From NCBI RefSeq assembly GCF_010500865.1, contig NZ_JAAAWN010000010.1:93484-157483 (forward strand): 64,000 bases of DNA, in the 5' to 3' direction. This stretch comes from Alteromonas profundi. GTDB lineage: Bacteria; Pseudomonadota; Gammaproteobacteria; Enterobacterales; Alteromonadaceae. This document shows positions 1 through 9,432 of the stretch, in pieces; positions within the stretch are counted from its first letter, which is position 1; each line of letters begins with the position of its first letter. Under the pieces are notes generated by a model that was given only the letters and a program-made list of their open reading frames with translations, searched no databases and was not told the DNA's origin. The position numbers were made by a program, and so were the translations under genes.

Positions 1-1
1 A

Positions 2-724
2 TTATTTCACGATGATGCTGATGAATTTCACTTACCCGCGAAAGCGAAAGAAGTGTACGACGTAACCGGCGCTGGTGACACAGTGGTATCTACCCTTGCC
101 GTTGCTCTGGCCAGTAAACTGCCGATGCAGGCAGCGTGCGTGCTCGCCAATTTAGCTGCCAGTGTCGTGGTAGGTAAGCTTGGTACCTCTACCGTATCAA
201 ACACGGAATTAGCGCTAGCGGTGGGAGAGCAATCCGTTCACTTAGATGGTGGTGTGATGTCAGAAGATCAGCTTGCGATGGCCATGCGGGCTTCAAAAGC
301 CCGAGGCGAGCGTATTGTGATGACCAATGGCTGTTTCGATATACTTCATTCAGGCCACGTGGCCTACCTAGAACAAGCTGCATTGTTAGGTGACAGACTA
401 ATTGTGGCCGTGAATACGGATAAGTCGGTAACTGAGCTTAAGGGGCCGGGCAGACCTGTAAATAATGTCGCGCGTCGCATGGCAGTATTAGCGGGGTTGA
501 GTGCGGTGGATTGGGTCGTGCCTTTTGAGGAAGATACCCCACAGCGACTCATTGCCCGCTTATTACCCGATGTGTTAGTTAAAGGCGGGGACTATACTGT
601 TGAAGAAATTGCCGGGGGTGCAGAGGTTATTGAAAACGGCGGAGAAGTTAAAGTTCTTAATTTTGAAGAGGGCGTTTCAACAACGGGAATAATAGAGCGT
701 ATTACGAAAAACAAACTGTCTTAA
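2..724 (+). CDS. hldE: HldE, C-terminal part (heptose-7-phosphate kinase / heptose-1-phosphate adenylyltransferase), 5' truncated
   Basis: This is the end of the bifunctional cytoplasmic enzyme that makes ADP-heptose for the LPS inner core. The frame is open to the window edge, so the start lies outside. The visible 240 residues begin in the tail of the ribokinase-like kinase domain, where the anion-hole motif DVTGAGDTV is intact. They continue into the cytidylyltransferase-fold domain with the nucleotide-binding signature [10 protein letters not shown] and the later KGGDYT motif. About half of the usual ~475-residue protein is present. The GTG in the kinase motif is not a real start. Family assignment is very secure; completeness upstream cannot be judged. 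Confidence 0.96.
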   Translation, partial: LFHDDADEFHLPAKAKEVYDVTGAGDTVVSTLAVALASKLPMQAACVLANLAASVVVGKLGTSTVSNTELALAVGEQSVHLDGGVMSEDQLAMAMRASKARGERIVMTNGCFDILHSGHVAYLEQAALLGDRLIVAVNTDKSVTELKGPGRPVNNVARRMAVLAGLSAVDWVVPFEEDTPQRLIARLLPDVLVKGGDYTVEEIAGGAEVIENGGEVKVLNFEEGVSTTGIIERITKNKLS

Positions 725-816
725 CGTAAAGTGATGTAAAGTACCTTAAAAGTGTATGCACTGTATTAAACTCGCAAACGTTAAATACCTATAAAGCTTT
801 TTCAACGGATTTCAGC

Positions 817-1941
817 ATGTACGAAAGTTACTACGGCCTTAGCGCTAAGCCTTTTCAACTTACCCCTGACCCCAGCTTTTTCTTTGCCAGTAAATGGCAT
901 CAACGGGCATTGGCATACTTACAGTACGGGTTATCACAAGCGGAAGGCTTTATCGTTATCACGGGCGACATAGGTACGGGTAAAACCACTATAGCCAATA
1001 GCCTTTTGGCCGATATCGAAGATGATATTGTTGCGGTGCAAATTGTGACGCCTAGGCTAAACCCAGATGAGCTGGTAAAAATGGTGGCTGCGAAATTTCA
1101 TATAGCTACTGAAAATCGCAGTAAATCAGAAGTTCTGCAAGCGCTGGAGCAATATTTACGAGAGTTGCATGGGCGAAATAGCCGCGCGTTGTTGATCGTT
1201 GATGAAGCGCAGAACCTTCCCCTTGAAACCATTGAAGAATTAAGGATGTTGTCTAATTTCCAACAAAGCGGAAAGCCATTATTACAAAGCTTTTTGCTGG
1301 GGCAAAAGGAACTACAACCTATATTGCGGGCGCCGAATATGGACCAGTTTAGGCAGCGTATTGTGGCATCATGCCACTTAAAACCCCTAAGCCTGGAAGA
1401 AACCACCGAGTACATTGGGTTTCGTTTAGCGCAAGCCGGTTGGCATGATAAGCCGCCTATCAGCGATGATGCTTTCAGTATCATTCACGATTTTACCTTA
1501 GGTATTCCTCGTAAGATCAATACCTTTATGGACAGAGCATTTCTTTTCGGATTTTTAGAAGATGAAAAAGAGCTTACCGCCGAAATAATTAAGGCGGTGA
1601 TAGATGAAGTTCGTGAAGAAATGTTCGAGCCAGAAATGGAAACCGAATTTAAGCTTGATGAGCACGAGAAAGGGTCGCCAACGCCACTGGTTACGCCGAA
1701 TGGGCAAGTGGTAAAAGATGCCGAATACTACAAAAGCATGCTTACAGAATTGGTAGATGCTCTAGATGATGCAATTCGTCATAAAGTAAAACTAACCCAA
1801 TACATGGATAAGTTACTGAAGAAAAAGTACAAAACCTATGTGCGGATGAAGTCAAATGGTACGGCTGACATGGCCTCTAGTCCAGAAGATGATTTAGCGT
1901 CTTCGGATAACGCTGAAGAGGACTCTCTTTCCCGGGACTAG
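817..1941 (+). CDS. XrtA/PEP-CTERM system-associated ATPase (ExeA/GspA-like AAA protein)
   Basis: This 374-residue AAA ATPase belongs to the ExeA-like group that recurs in exosortase A loci (TIGR03015 type). The N-terminus MYESYYGLSAKPFQLTPDP is typical of the family. Walker A is GDIGTGKTT (residues 50-58) and Walker B is ALLIVDEAQN (about 124-133). The last ~100 residues are acidic and charged, without a clear domain. Its exact role is not established; in such loci it is presumed to support polysaccharide assembly or secretion from the cytoplasmic face. It stands alone on the plus strand, convergent with the beta-barrel gene, and a TIGR03016-type protein and tyrosine kinase next to it fit the usual gene company. 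The assignment is strong, the mechanism unknown. Confidence 0.9.
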   Translation: MYESYYGLSAKPFQLTPDPSFFFASKWHQRALAYLQYGLSQAEGFIVITGDIGTGKTTIANSLLADIEDDIVAVQIVTPRLNPDELVKMVAAKFHIATENRSKSEVLQALEQYLRELHGRNSRALLIVDEAQNLPLETIEELRMLSNFQQSGKPLLQSFLLGQKELQPILRAPNMDQFRQRIVASCHLKPLSLEETTEYIGFRLAQAGWHDKPPISDDAFSIIHDFTLGIPRKINTFMDRAFLFGFLEDEKELTAEIIKAVIDEVREEMFEPEMETEFKLDEHEKGSPTPLVTPNGQVVKDAEYYKSMLTELVDALDDAIRHKVKLTQYMDKLLKKKYKTYVRMKSNGTADMASSPEDDLASSDNAEEDSLSRD

Positions 1942-2111
1942 CCTAAAGGGCACGGTGCTTTACTCACTTTTCGATAACTTAAATTTGTATAGTTATGGAA
2001 TATGGCGGGGGGGTAGAGAGGCGAGGTATATTGTGCTGTTAACGTTAACTGCCCATGGGAGTAACGTACAAACCAAGCATACAATTGTTTGTTCCACGCA
2101 CGGACAGACTT

Positions 2112-2146
2112 CAAATATGAAACGTAACAGGCGTTATTCATATTTG
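2112..2146 (-). terminator. Hairpin across the end of the beta-barrel gene
   Basis: A 10-bp inverted repeat (CAAATATGAA and TTCATATTTG) flanks an inner AACG/CGTT pair and includes the stop codon of the minus-strand beta-barrel gene. It lies between two convergent genes, so a role in ending transcription is likely. There is no clear T-tract, so intrinsic termination is only inferred. Confidence 0.4.
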
Positions 2147-3831
2147 TAATTTATTGAAAAAGCGATGCGGCGGTCGGTATATTCCGCGCCATACACACTG
2201 TCTATAGCTAAGTCACCCTCTTTGTCATAGTAGCTAAAGGTCAAATCTGTGGTTAAGTATTTACCGAATACCCGTGATATGCCTAAGTTGCCGCTTAGGT
2301 TATCACTTGCGCCATTGGTCGTTGTGTCGCCTCGGTTTTCAATGTTGGCGTATGTAAGCCCCGCCACAAATGTAGTGTAGCTACCTAGCTCGTAGGCTAA
2401 ATTAACGCCTGTCGAATATGTACGCTGTAGTCTATCTGCATCAAGGTAGTCATTTTCCGCATAACGCCATGTTAAACCTACGGTTATGCGAGAAAATTGA
2501 TAGCCTATTTGGGTGTTAGCGCTTTTGCGTAAAATGATGTTGTCGTCGTACTCGAGGTTTTGTGAAGATAGCTGCACCAGCTCTTCGCCAGTGCCTAAAT
2601 CGTATGATAGGCTGCTTGGTTGGAAACAGTCTGAAATACTAATAGTGTTGGCAGGGCAGACGAACACCCCAAGGTTTTCTGTATCAGCGAGTAAACGCGA
2701 GGTGTTGGTAACATCTTCGGTATAAGAAAACGATGAACGAAAATACTTCGCATTGTAACGAATACCGGCCGAGGCCGAGTCACCGTAAAAGCGACGGCCA
2801 TATGCGCCATTTATTGATGTTCTGGAGCTTAGTGCCCACTCTACATCTACGCCGATATAGGTCTCGTCTTCCTCATCTAAATCAGACTCACTTCGATTGG
2901 CCGTTATCGCTATATAGCGATCGCCCGACTGTCGATAGCTAATGCCTGCGCCATAGGAGTTAAATTTTCGAACACTGGCAAAGGAGTCTGTTCTATCTGA
3001 TATTTGGTTAGCCTCGTGAGTAGCAGTTAACCGTAGCCCCCAATCTTTTAGCAGCATGGCATCTGACACAAAGTTTCCTGAGCGCGAAATAAAATCGCCT
3101 GTATCGCTCGTGCTTCTTGAGGTGTTCTGGTAACCACCAGAAAGTGACCAAATGAAACGTTTAGCTCTATCGCCACTAGCCAAAGTGCCACTAAAGCTAA
3201 GGGTATCGTTATCTAAACCGTTATTCACGCTTAGCGCAGAACGTTCCGACTCGGTATCAGAATATGATGCAGTGCCTTGTGCTACTAGCCAATCCCCATT
3301 AGCGAAGGTCAGTGTGCCCGACAAGGTATTGGAGCGGGTTTTTGTAAGTCCGTCTGAGTTACTTACAAAGTCTGAAACTAAAAAGTTTGCGGCAGAATAG
3401 TTTTGATAGTTAAGTGCCCCATTAGCCTGAATAATGAGGTACTGATCTAGCGGTTGCCAATTCGCAGCATACCGATACTCTGCAAAAGTATCTTCTTCGG
3501 CATTAATTTCATTTTCCCGCTCTAAATGAGTAAGTGAACTAGACCACAAGCCATTAAAAGTATTAGACGAGTAGGCCGCGTTAACGGTGGGAGTTACACT
3601 AAACGTAGTGAGAGAACGAGTCCCTTCTGTGGCTATTTTAATATCTTGAAAAATAGCGCTGGCGTCAGCATTGGCGGTTATGTCTAAATCAGATTGGGCG
3701 TAAATACTCGGTGCTATCGTTAACCCAACTGCAAGCGCGAGGTAGGCGACAGGGGGCGTCGCCGAGCTATTCGGAACAGTCTCTTTGCTGCGTAATGTTG
3801 CTGAACAGGCCTTAATCGGAACGCTCGGCAT
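2134..3831 (-). CDS. PEP-CTERM system-associated outer-membrane beta-barrel protein (TIGR03016 type)
   Basis: This protein of about 565 residues has a hydrophobic export segment ending near APSIYAQS. The rest is rich in alternating Tyr/Ser/Thr/Asp beta-strand patterns and ends in an aromatic residue pair (YKYE), as expected of an outer-membrane beta-barrel. It resembles the TIGR03016 family found with exosortase A. A passive role in exopolysaccharide passage or anchoring is plausible but not shown. The start overlaps the end of the tyrosine-kinase gene. I prefer the ATG at 3831, which has a GGA seven bases upstream; the ATG at 3843 is possible, and the longest frame (to 3891) looks too long. 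It is probably translated with the kinase gene. Confidence 0.85.
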   Translation of the reverse strand: MPSVPIKACSATLRSKETVPNSSATPPVAYLALAVGLTIAPSIYAQSDLDITANADASAIFQDIKIATEGTRSLTTFSVTPTVNAAYSSNTFNGLWSSSLTHLERENEINAEEDTFAEYRYAANWQPLDQYLIIQANGALNYQNYSAANFLVSDFVSNSDGLTKTRSNTLSGTLTFANGDWLVAQGTASYSDTESERSALSVNNGLDNDTLSFSGTLASGDRAKRFIWSLSGGYQNTSRSTSDTGDFISRSGNFVSDAMLLKDWGLRLTATHEANQISDRTDSFASVRKFNSYGAGISYRQSGDRYIAITANRSESDLDEEDETYIGVDVEWALSSRTSINGAYGRRFYGDSASAGIRYNAKYFRSSFSYTEDVTNTSRLLADTENLGVFVCPANTISISDCFQPSSLSYDLGTGEELVQLSSQNLEYDDNIILRKSANTQIGYQFSRITVGLTWRYAENDYLDADRLQRTYSTGVNLAYELGSYTTFVAGLTYANIENRGDTTTNGASDNLSGNLGISRVFGKYLTTDLTFSYYDKEGDLAIDSVYGAEYTDRRIAFSINYKYE

Positions 3832-4753
3832 AGTAATATCCATAATAACCACTATGATCGGTGTCTGTATGCACCGATTTGTTAACGACAAAGCCGATGG
3901 CCATTTCTGGGTTTAAGCGCTCAACAGCCAACTTAATATCGGACATTTTGGCTTTTCCCTCTTCAACCACCACCACGGCTTGGCCCGCAAAATTAGCGAG
4001 TATTGCACTTTCGTTTATGCCAATTAATGGCGGCGTATCGAATATAACAATACGATCGGGATAACGGTTCGCAAACTCATCCACGGTTTCGTGCATTTTG
4101 TGACTTGCTAACATCTCTGTGGAGAGATGGTGTGAGCGCCCAGCAGGAATAATTTTTAGTTTATCAACGTTTGTGTGATAAAGAACGTCGGAGATGTCTT
4201 CGACGTCTCCGGTTAAGTATTCCATTAAACCTTTACGAGGCTTTAAACCAAAGGTTCTAAGCACATTTGGCTTGAGCACATCAGCATCCACTAAAAGTAC
4301 TGTTTTGTCTTGTTCAGAGGCAATACTTAACGCCAAATTGGTTGCAGTAAAAGTTTTGCCTTCTGACGGGCGACTGCTTGTCACCATAATAATATTAGGG
4401 TTTTTTAACGTTTTCGACAAAGGACCTAGTGCATTAGCGAGCAACTTACGTTTTATCTCTCTGTACTCTTCGTTAATCTGCTTACGATCGCCAGCAAGAG
4501 ATATATGGCCATTAGCGGCTAATCGTTCGAGGTCTATATGAAACGGTTTAGCCTCATGCCTACCATTATTGGTTGTATCAACCGTGGGGGCTGTTTCTAC
4601 CGCTTGTTCAGCGTTATTTTCTGTACCGGTGGCAATAGTACTATCGACCTCATTGTCCCCCTTGCTCGCGGCTTCAACCTTGTCTTGTTTTAGTTTCTTT
4701 GCTTGTTTTTGCTCTCTTTGTTTTTCGAGGGCTTTTTCTATCGTGTTTTTCAT
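3812..4753 (-). CDS. XrtA-associated tyrosine autokinase (BY-kinase, Wzc C-terminal type)
   Basis: This 313-residue cytoplasmic bacterial tyrosine kinase regulates polysaccharide chain length through autophosphorylation. A charged, Lys/Gln-rich N-terminal stretch (1-60) precedes the P-loop fold. Walker A is SSRPSEGKT (126-134), Walker A' is LLVDADV (153-159) and Walker B is VIFDTPP (236-242). A tyrosine cluster, GYYGYYYAE, sits at the C-terminus (Y303, 304, 306-308), the usual autophosphorylation site. It lacks membrane segments, so it must pair with the separate chain-length protein encoded just upstream; the stop and start codons overlap as TAATG, implying coupled translation. It matches the TIGR03018 exosortase-locus subfamily. 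Confidence 0.93.
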   Translation of the reverse strand: MKNTIEKALEKQREQKQAKKLKQDKVEAASKGDNEVDSTIATGTENNAEQAVETAPTVDTTNNGRHEAKPFHIDLERLAANGHISLAGDRKQINEEYREIKRKLLANALGPLSKTLKNPNIIMVTSSRPSEGKTFTATNLALSIASEQDKTVLLVDADVLKPNVLRTFGLKPRKGLMEYLTGDVEDISDVLYHTNVDKLKIIPAGRSHHLSTEMLASHKMHETVDEFANRYPDRIVIFDTPPLIGINESAILANFAGQAVVVVEEGKAKMSDIKLAVERLNPEMAIGFVVNKSVHTDTDHSGYYGYYYAERSD

Positions 4754-6321
4754 TACAGCAAGCCTCCTAAGAGGTCAATATTCATAACTTCGGCTGCCAC
4801 AAGTACCGCATACATAGCAATAATTGCCCCTGAAGACAGTAAAAATATCAATAGACGTATACGGTTTTTACGTTTTATAACATCAAGTTCTAAGTGAGTT
4901 ACAGTACCCCAAATAGGATAATCAGACAGCTGCAATAACTGTTTCGGCCGGGTCAAAATAGGTGCCAGTTGGCTAACTAAAAATGCTACGCCAATTCCTG
5001 CACCAAACCCAATAATAAGCACCGCTGTGTATAGTATCAATCGATTTGGCCCAGAAGGGCGTTTGGGCACGAGTGGCGGCTCAATAATTCTAAATTGTAG
5101 CTCTTCGGATGAAACTTCAGCCCGTCGCGACAAGTCCGCAGACTCTTTTCGCGCCAGTAGTTCTTCATATTTACTTTTAGTAATTGCATAATCCCGATTT
5201 AACGCAGTGCTCTCTGCCTCAATTTGCGGAATTAAATCTACCTTTGACTCAAGCCGGGCAATCTTTCTTTTAACGTCGGCTTCTTTCACATGTAATGCTG
5301 CCAAATTGCTTTGATAGCGGCTCATTTCAAGCCTAATAGCTCTGTTTAACTCACCGAGCGGTTGACTGTCATCGCCATCACTTGCATTCAAAAAAGCATC
5401 AATTTCTTGTTGTCTCGCGGTTTCTAATTTTTCAAGTAGAGCTTGCGTTTCAATAACATCAGGGTGCTTATCTGTAAAACGAAGTTTTAGGGTATCTAAT
5501 TGTTCTTCCAGCCCTCGAATTCGGTCGTCGTAACGAGTGCGAAGAACAGGCTCGTCAGCATTTGTAACGCCAAAGCTGTCAGCAGACTTACTGCCGGCCA
5601 TCTGCGCTCTAAGTGAGTCTATTTGTTGCTGCGTTTGCTTAATTTGAAGCTGGGTATCCTCAAGCTCACCTTGTAAGCCTTGAAGTTGGCCATAATAGGT
5701 ACCGGAAAGAGGGAGAATGTCATTGTATTGTCGTTTAAAGTTGGCTACGCGCTGTTCAGCTTCTTCAAGACGGGCCTCATACTCTGCTATTTGTTCGTTT
5801 AGGAATTTCCCAGCGGTATCGGTATCTCTGCGGTTATTGCCAAGCGCCCCCTCAACAAATAAGTCGAGGGTTTCTTTCACTACCTTTTGTGCAACAACGG
5901 CATCTGAATTTTGATAGGAAATATTGTAAATATTATCCCTGCCAGTGGATTGCATTTGGATATCACTAACTAAACCACTAACGATAGCATCAAACTCGGC
6001 TTCCGTTTGGGCACTTAAATCTAAGTCACTTTCCCTTGCAATAATTTCAACGTTACTACGACTTAGTAACGTTTTTGCCATCATCTGAATTTCTTGATCG
6101 GGATTTGTTTGAATAGCTAGGCCGCGAAGCAGTGGTTGCAACACTGAGCGCGTATCAACAAACACCTGTGCTTTAGATGCATATTGATCTGGCAAGGTTG
6201 TTACATATAAAAAGCCAAGAGGGCAAATAAGCCAAGAGAAAATCATGACGTAACGCTTTTTTATCCAGATACCCTTCACATAGTCGAGTATCTGGGTCAG
6301 CGTCTGTTGTAAATCCTGCAT
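4753..6321 (-). CDS. XrtA system polysaccharide chain-length determinant (Wzz/GNVR family)
   Basis: This 522-residue inner-membrane co-polymerase sets the length of the secreted polysaccharide. A first membrane segment lies near residues 25-45, followed by the periplasmic Wzz domain and a long coiled-coil region (about 165-385, rich in Gln, Glu and Leu). A proline-rich stretch PPLVPKRPSGPNR leads into a second membrane segment. A further hydrophobic segment occurs near the C-terminus (around 490-515). There is no kinase domain, which is supplied by the next gene; the pair is a split Wzc. It matches the TIGR03007 type. GGAAAG upstream supports the ATG start. Confidence 0.92.
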   Translation of the reverse strand: MQDLQQTLTQILDYVKGIWIKKRYVMIFSWLICPLGFLYVTTLPDQYASKAQVFVDTRSVLQPLLRGLAIQTNPDQEIQMMAKTLLSRSNVEIIARESDLDLSAQTEAEFDAIVSGLVSDIQMQSTGRDNIYNISYQNSDAVVAQKVVKETLDLFVEGALGNNRRDTDTAGKFLNEQIAEYEARLEEAEQRVANFKRQYNDILPLSGTYYGQLQGLQGELEDTQLQIKQTQQQIDSLRAQMAGSKSADSFGVTNADEPVLRTRYDDRIRGLEEQLDTLKLRFTDKHPDVIETQALLEKLETARQQEIDAFLNASDGDDSQPLGELNRAIRLEMSRYQSNLAALHVKEADVKRKIARLESKVDLIPQIEAESTALNRDYAITKSKYEELLARKESADLSRRAEVSSEELQFRIIEPPLVPKRPSGPNRLILYTAVLIIGFGAGIGVAFLVSQLAPILTRPKQLLQLSDYPIWGTVTHLELDVIKRKNRIRLLIFLLSSGAIIAMYAVLVAAEVMNIDLLGGLL

Positions 6322-6351
6322 TATTATTTTCTTTCCATAAACCGCGTAAGA

Positions 6352-6984
6352 CTAGAACCAGGCTTCTGGGATGATAACAATATCACCAGGTAGCATATCT
6401 ACATTCTCTGATATGTCACCGTCACGGATTAAATCATCAATATTAATCTCAAAGGTTGTTTGTTTGCCATCTATTACGCGAACTAGCTTGGCGTTATTTC
6501 CATCCGCAAATTCAGTAAGACCACCCACCGCAATCATCAAGTCAAGCAATGTCATATGTTCGGTGTAATTCACCGCGCTAGGGTTTGTTGCTTCGCCTAT
6601 AACACGCACTTGCTCACTTAACGGACCTGAGAAATTATTAACGCTTACTGTCACTCTAGGGCTGTTAATATAGGTGGATAACTTTTCTTCTATTTCTCGT
6701 GCTAAATCTGTCGGCGTTTTACCTGCTACGTCAATGTCTTCAACGAGTGAAGTGGTTACTTTACCATCTGGACGGACGATAAACTGCCCTGAAATTTCAG
6801 GATTTCGCCATACAAATATCGTCAGTGAATCACCAGGGCCTATGAGGTACTGGTAACGGTCGACATCTGTTGTTAAAGATGGACGGGTGGTTGCCTGTGG
6901 CAATGAAGATGTAGTGTTGCATCCTGCTAAAAGTATGGCAGCCATACTAATAAGGAGATGAACCGGCCTTTTCAATCGGATCAT
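6352..6984 (-). CDS. XrtA-associated polysaccharide export lipoprotein (Wza/KpsD-like)
   Basis: This 210-residue periplasmic/outer-membrane export protein is the probable outer-membrane exit for the exopolysaccharide. It has a lipoprotein signal peptide with lipobox LLAGC near residue 22. A poly_export domain follows (YLIGPGDSLTIFVWRNPEIS, FIVRPDGKVT), then SLBB-like segments (VRVIGEATNP, MTLLDLMIAVGGLTEFA). It is shorter than Wza (about 380 residues), as is normal for the TIGR03027 exosortase-locus type. It is the first gene of the minus-strand export/length-control set and is divergent from the initiating transferase. Confidence 0.93.
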   Translation of the reverse strand: MIRLKRPVHLLISMAAILLAGCNTTSSLPQATTRPSLTTDVDRYQYLIGPGDSLTIFVWRNPEISGQFIVRPDGKVTTSLVEDIDVAGKTPTDLAREIEEKLSTYINSPRVTVSVNNFSGPLSEQVRVIGEATNPSAVNYTEHMTLLDLMIAVGGLTEFADGNNAKLVRVIDGKQTTFEINIDDLIRDGDISENVDMLPGDIVIIPEAWF

Positions 6985-7029
6985 AAAGAATTGAACCTAT
7001 TCGTATGTAGTTAGTTAATGCTTTATTGA

Positions 7030-7057
7030 TTTACCCTACGGCAAATAGCACTATAAT
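7030..7057 (+). promoter_or_regulatory. Candidate sigma-70 promoter for the sugar-transferase operon
   Basis: A perfect -10 hexamer TATAAT (7052-7057) is preceded by TTTACC (7030-7035) at a 16-base spacing, in the 160-bp divergent gap between the export lipoprotein and the sugar transferase. A small inverted repeat ATTCTA/TAGAAT (7068-7085) follows and could be an operator. Judged by eye only. Confidence 0.4.
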
Positions 7058-7144
7058 ACCAACAACAATTCTAGTCTATTAGAATAATTCCTATTATGAT
7101 AAGAAATATAACGGAATTCACATTGCAGTATTAGGGGATAACGG

Positions 7145-8557
7145 GTGGCAATTAATAAGCGTAACCAAAGCAAACGCTCCAATATATTAGTAATTACGGA
7201 GACATTGCTAATAGCTTACATGGGTTACATTTCCCATTTTATTTTAACGCAAGTGGGGCTTTCAGCGCAGGTTTCGATGGAGAAACTCGTTGTCAACGTT
7301 GCCATGCTAACTGTGAGTATTCTAATTTGTTCATTGTCTGTAGGCCTCTATGAAGCTAAGTTAAGAGAAACCTTTAGGGGCATTATACGTCGAATTTTTG
7401 TAAGTGCCGGTTTAAGCTATTTTCTCGTCGAATTAGTGAGCCGAGCATTTTTCGATAACTTATTGATGGACTCCTATTTTTTGCCCGCCGCAGTAGGGGC
7501 TATTATCGTCACCCTCGTGGTATTTCGCTATTTTACCAACCGTCTGGGCTTACTCGGGCTAGGAAAAGTTAGAATTGTAGTGCTAGGGGCTGGAGAAAGG
7601 GCGGCAATTATTGAAAAGCGCATGCGCCGTGATGTAGATAGAATTGGCTTTGAGTTAATGGGTTTTATCCCCATTCCGGGTGATAATAGAGAAGATGGCA
7701 TAAGGCGAGAAAAAGTCATCCACGTAAAAGTGGATGATTCATTTTTGAATTTTATTATTGAAAACGACATTGAAGAAATAGTTATTGCGTGTGATCAACG
7801 TAGGGGTACGTTACCTGTTGAGGTTTTATTTGATTGTCGATTACGCGGCATAGAAGTAACCGAACTTCTCGATTTTATGGAGAGAGAAACAGGGCAAATT
7901 GTAGTGAACCTAATGTATCCAAGTTGGGTAATTTATTCTAACGGCTTTCAAAGCCAAAATTATTTAAGAGATGCGTTAGATTATTCGCTTAATATTATAC
8001 TAGCCTCGGCTATTTTTCTTATTGTTTGGCCAGTCATGTTAATTACTGCGCTTATTATTTTTATCGATGACGGATTTCGCACTGGTACATCGGTTTTCTA
8101 TAAACAAGAGCGAGTAGGGTTAAACGGCCAGTTATTTAACATCATTAAATTTCGAAGTATGCGGCCTGATGCAGAAAAAGATGGCGCCAAGTGGGCCAGT
8201 AAAAATGATGATAGAGTTACACGTATTGGGCATTTCATACGAAAGTATCGTATCGATGAACTTCCCCAACTGTTAAATATATTTAAAGGCGAGATGGCGT
8301 TTATCGGGCCGCGCCCGGAGCGTCCGCAATTTGTTGAGCAGCTTGTCAGAGAAGTGCCATACTACAATCAGCGCCACAATGTTAAGCCAGGGTTAGCGGG
8401 CTGGGCGCAATTGAATTACCCGTATGGCGCTAGCGTAGAAGATTCGATGGAAAAACTTAAATTCGACCTGTATTACGTTAAACATCAAAGCTTATTGCTG
8501 GATATTGTTATTTTAATTCGTACCGTTGAAATTGTACTTTTTGGAAAAGGTCGATAA
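7145..8557 (+). CDS. Initiating sugar transferase, PEP-CTERM locus type (EpsB-like, WbaP/WcaJ family)
   Basis: This 470-residue inner-membrane polyisoprenyl-phosphate hexose-1-phosphate transferase should start the repeat unit on undecaprenyl phosphate. Four N-terminal membrane segments (about residues 15-130) precede a Rossmann-like cytoplasmic domain (VVLGAGERA). A further membrane helix near 285 leads to the catalytic bacterial sugar transferase domain, with FYKQERVGLNGQLFNIIKFR, the RIDELPQLLNI motif and FIGPRPERP. The start is GTG, supported by AGGGG six bases upstream. It is followed three bases later by the deacetylase gene, so the two are cotranscribed, probably with exosortase A. It matches the TIGR03013 type. 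Confidence 0.93.
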   Translation: MAINKRNQSKRSNILVITETLLIAYMGYISHFILTQVGLSAQVSMEKLVVNVAMLTVSILICSLSVGLYEAKLRETFRGIIRRIFVSAGLSYFLVELVSRAFFDNLLMDSYFLPAAVGAIIVTLVVFRYFTNRLGLLGLGKVRIVVLGAGERAAIIEKRMRRDVDRIGFELMGFIPIPGDNREDGIRREKVIHVKVDDSFLNFIIENDIEEIVIACDQRRGTLPVEVLFDCRLRGIEVTELLDFMERETGQIVVNLMYPSWVIYSNGFQSQNYLRDALDYSLNIILASAIFLIVWPVMLITALIIFIDDGFRTGTSVFYKQERVGLNGQLFNIIKFRSMRPDAEKDGAKWASKNDDRVTRIGHFIRKYRIDELPQLLNIFKGEMAFIGPRPERPQFVEQLVREVPYYNQRHNVKPGLAGWAQLNYPYGASVEDSMEKLKFDLYYVKHQSLLLDIVILIRTVEIVLFGKGR

Positions 8558-8560
8558 CCA

Positions 8561-9409
8561 ATGAAATTAGACAATCGCCTTAACGCGATGACCGTTGATG
8601 TTGAAGACTATTTCCAAGTATCAGCGTTTGAGAGTGTAATTGACAAAAAAGACTGGGATAGCATCAGTCTTCGGGTGGGCGATAATACCCATCGGCTGCT
8701 CGACTTATTTGCCGAAAACGGCGTTAAGTCTACATTCTTCACGTTAGGGTGGGTGGCGAAACGGTGTCCAGATGTAATTAAGCGGTTGGTTAGCGAAGGG
8801 CATGAATTAGCGAGCCATGGTTTAGCTCATCAGCGAGTTACCACCATGTCACGCTCGCAGTTATACGACGATATAGCTGAGAGTAAAGCAATTTTAGAAG
8901 ACGTTGGTGGCGTAAAAGTGATTGGGTATCGCGCGCCCAGTTTTTCAGTTAACGATACCAACACCTGGGTATATGAGGTTCTGAAAGAGCAAGGGTTTAT
9001 TTATTCCTCTAGTACCTATCCCATTGAACATGACCTCTATGGCGTTCCACAGTGGCCCCGATTTAAATACGAGCGGCCCGAAGGCATTATTGAAATACCT
9101 ATTCCTACCATAAGAAAGAATAACGCCAATACAGGTATTGGCGGGGGAGGGTACTTTAGGCTTTATCCATATAGGTTGTCGAAAAAGCGTATTCAGCGTT
9201 TTATGAATGAAGAGCCCCATCCATACAATTTTTATTTTCACCCATGGGAAATAGACCCCGCACAACCTGCTATTAAAGCAGCACCCTGGCGGTCGAAGTT
9301 TAGACATTATATAAATCTCTCTCGCATGGAAGGTAAAGTAGTACAGCTACTTAAAGATTATCGTTGGACCACAATGGCTCAAACATACGATATTCAAACC
9401 TCTGACTAA
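8561..9409 (+). CDS. XrtA-associated polysaccharide deacetylase (NodB/CE4 family)
   Basis: This 282-residue protein begins with MTVDVEDYFQVSAFE (from residue 9), the hallmark of the PEP-CTERM-locus deacetylases (TIGR03006). The NodB metal site is visible: the DVEDY aspartates, the zinc-ligand motif HELASHGLAHQ, and YRAPSFS for motif 3. It probably removes N-acetyl groups from the exopolysaccharide or a precursor. No signal peptide is seen, so action on the cytoplasmic side or unconventional placement is possible. It sits between the initiating transferase and exosortase A, with short gaps. Confidence 0.92.
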   Translation: MKLDNRLNAMTVDVEDYFQVSAFESVIDKKDWDSISLRVGDNTHRLLDLFAENGVKSTFFTLGWVAKRCPDVIKRLVSEGHELASHGLAHQRVTTMSRSQLYDDIAESKAILEDVGGVKVIGYRAPSFSVNDTNTWVYEVLKEQGFIYSSSTYPIEHDLYGVPQWPRFKYERPEGIIEIPIPTIRKNNANTGIGGGGYFRLYPYRLSKKRIQRFMNEEPHPYNFYFHPWEIDPAQPAIKAAPWRSKFRHYINLSRMEGKVVQLLKDYRWTTMAQTYDIQTSD

Positions 9410-9432
9410 GTCAGAGGAAAAGGACGAAGTAA

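Noticed and set aside
1098..1484. A 128-codon minus-strand frame within the ATPase gene.
   Set aside because: The sense strand encodes intact Walker motifs, and this frame has no family match.
2038..2049. The 12-base palindrome GTTAACGTTAAC in the convergent gap.
   Set aside because: It is short and isolated, with no neighbouring promoter, so it gives no support for a site by itself.
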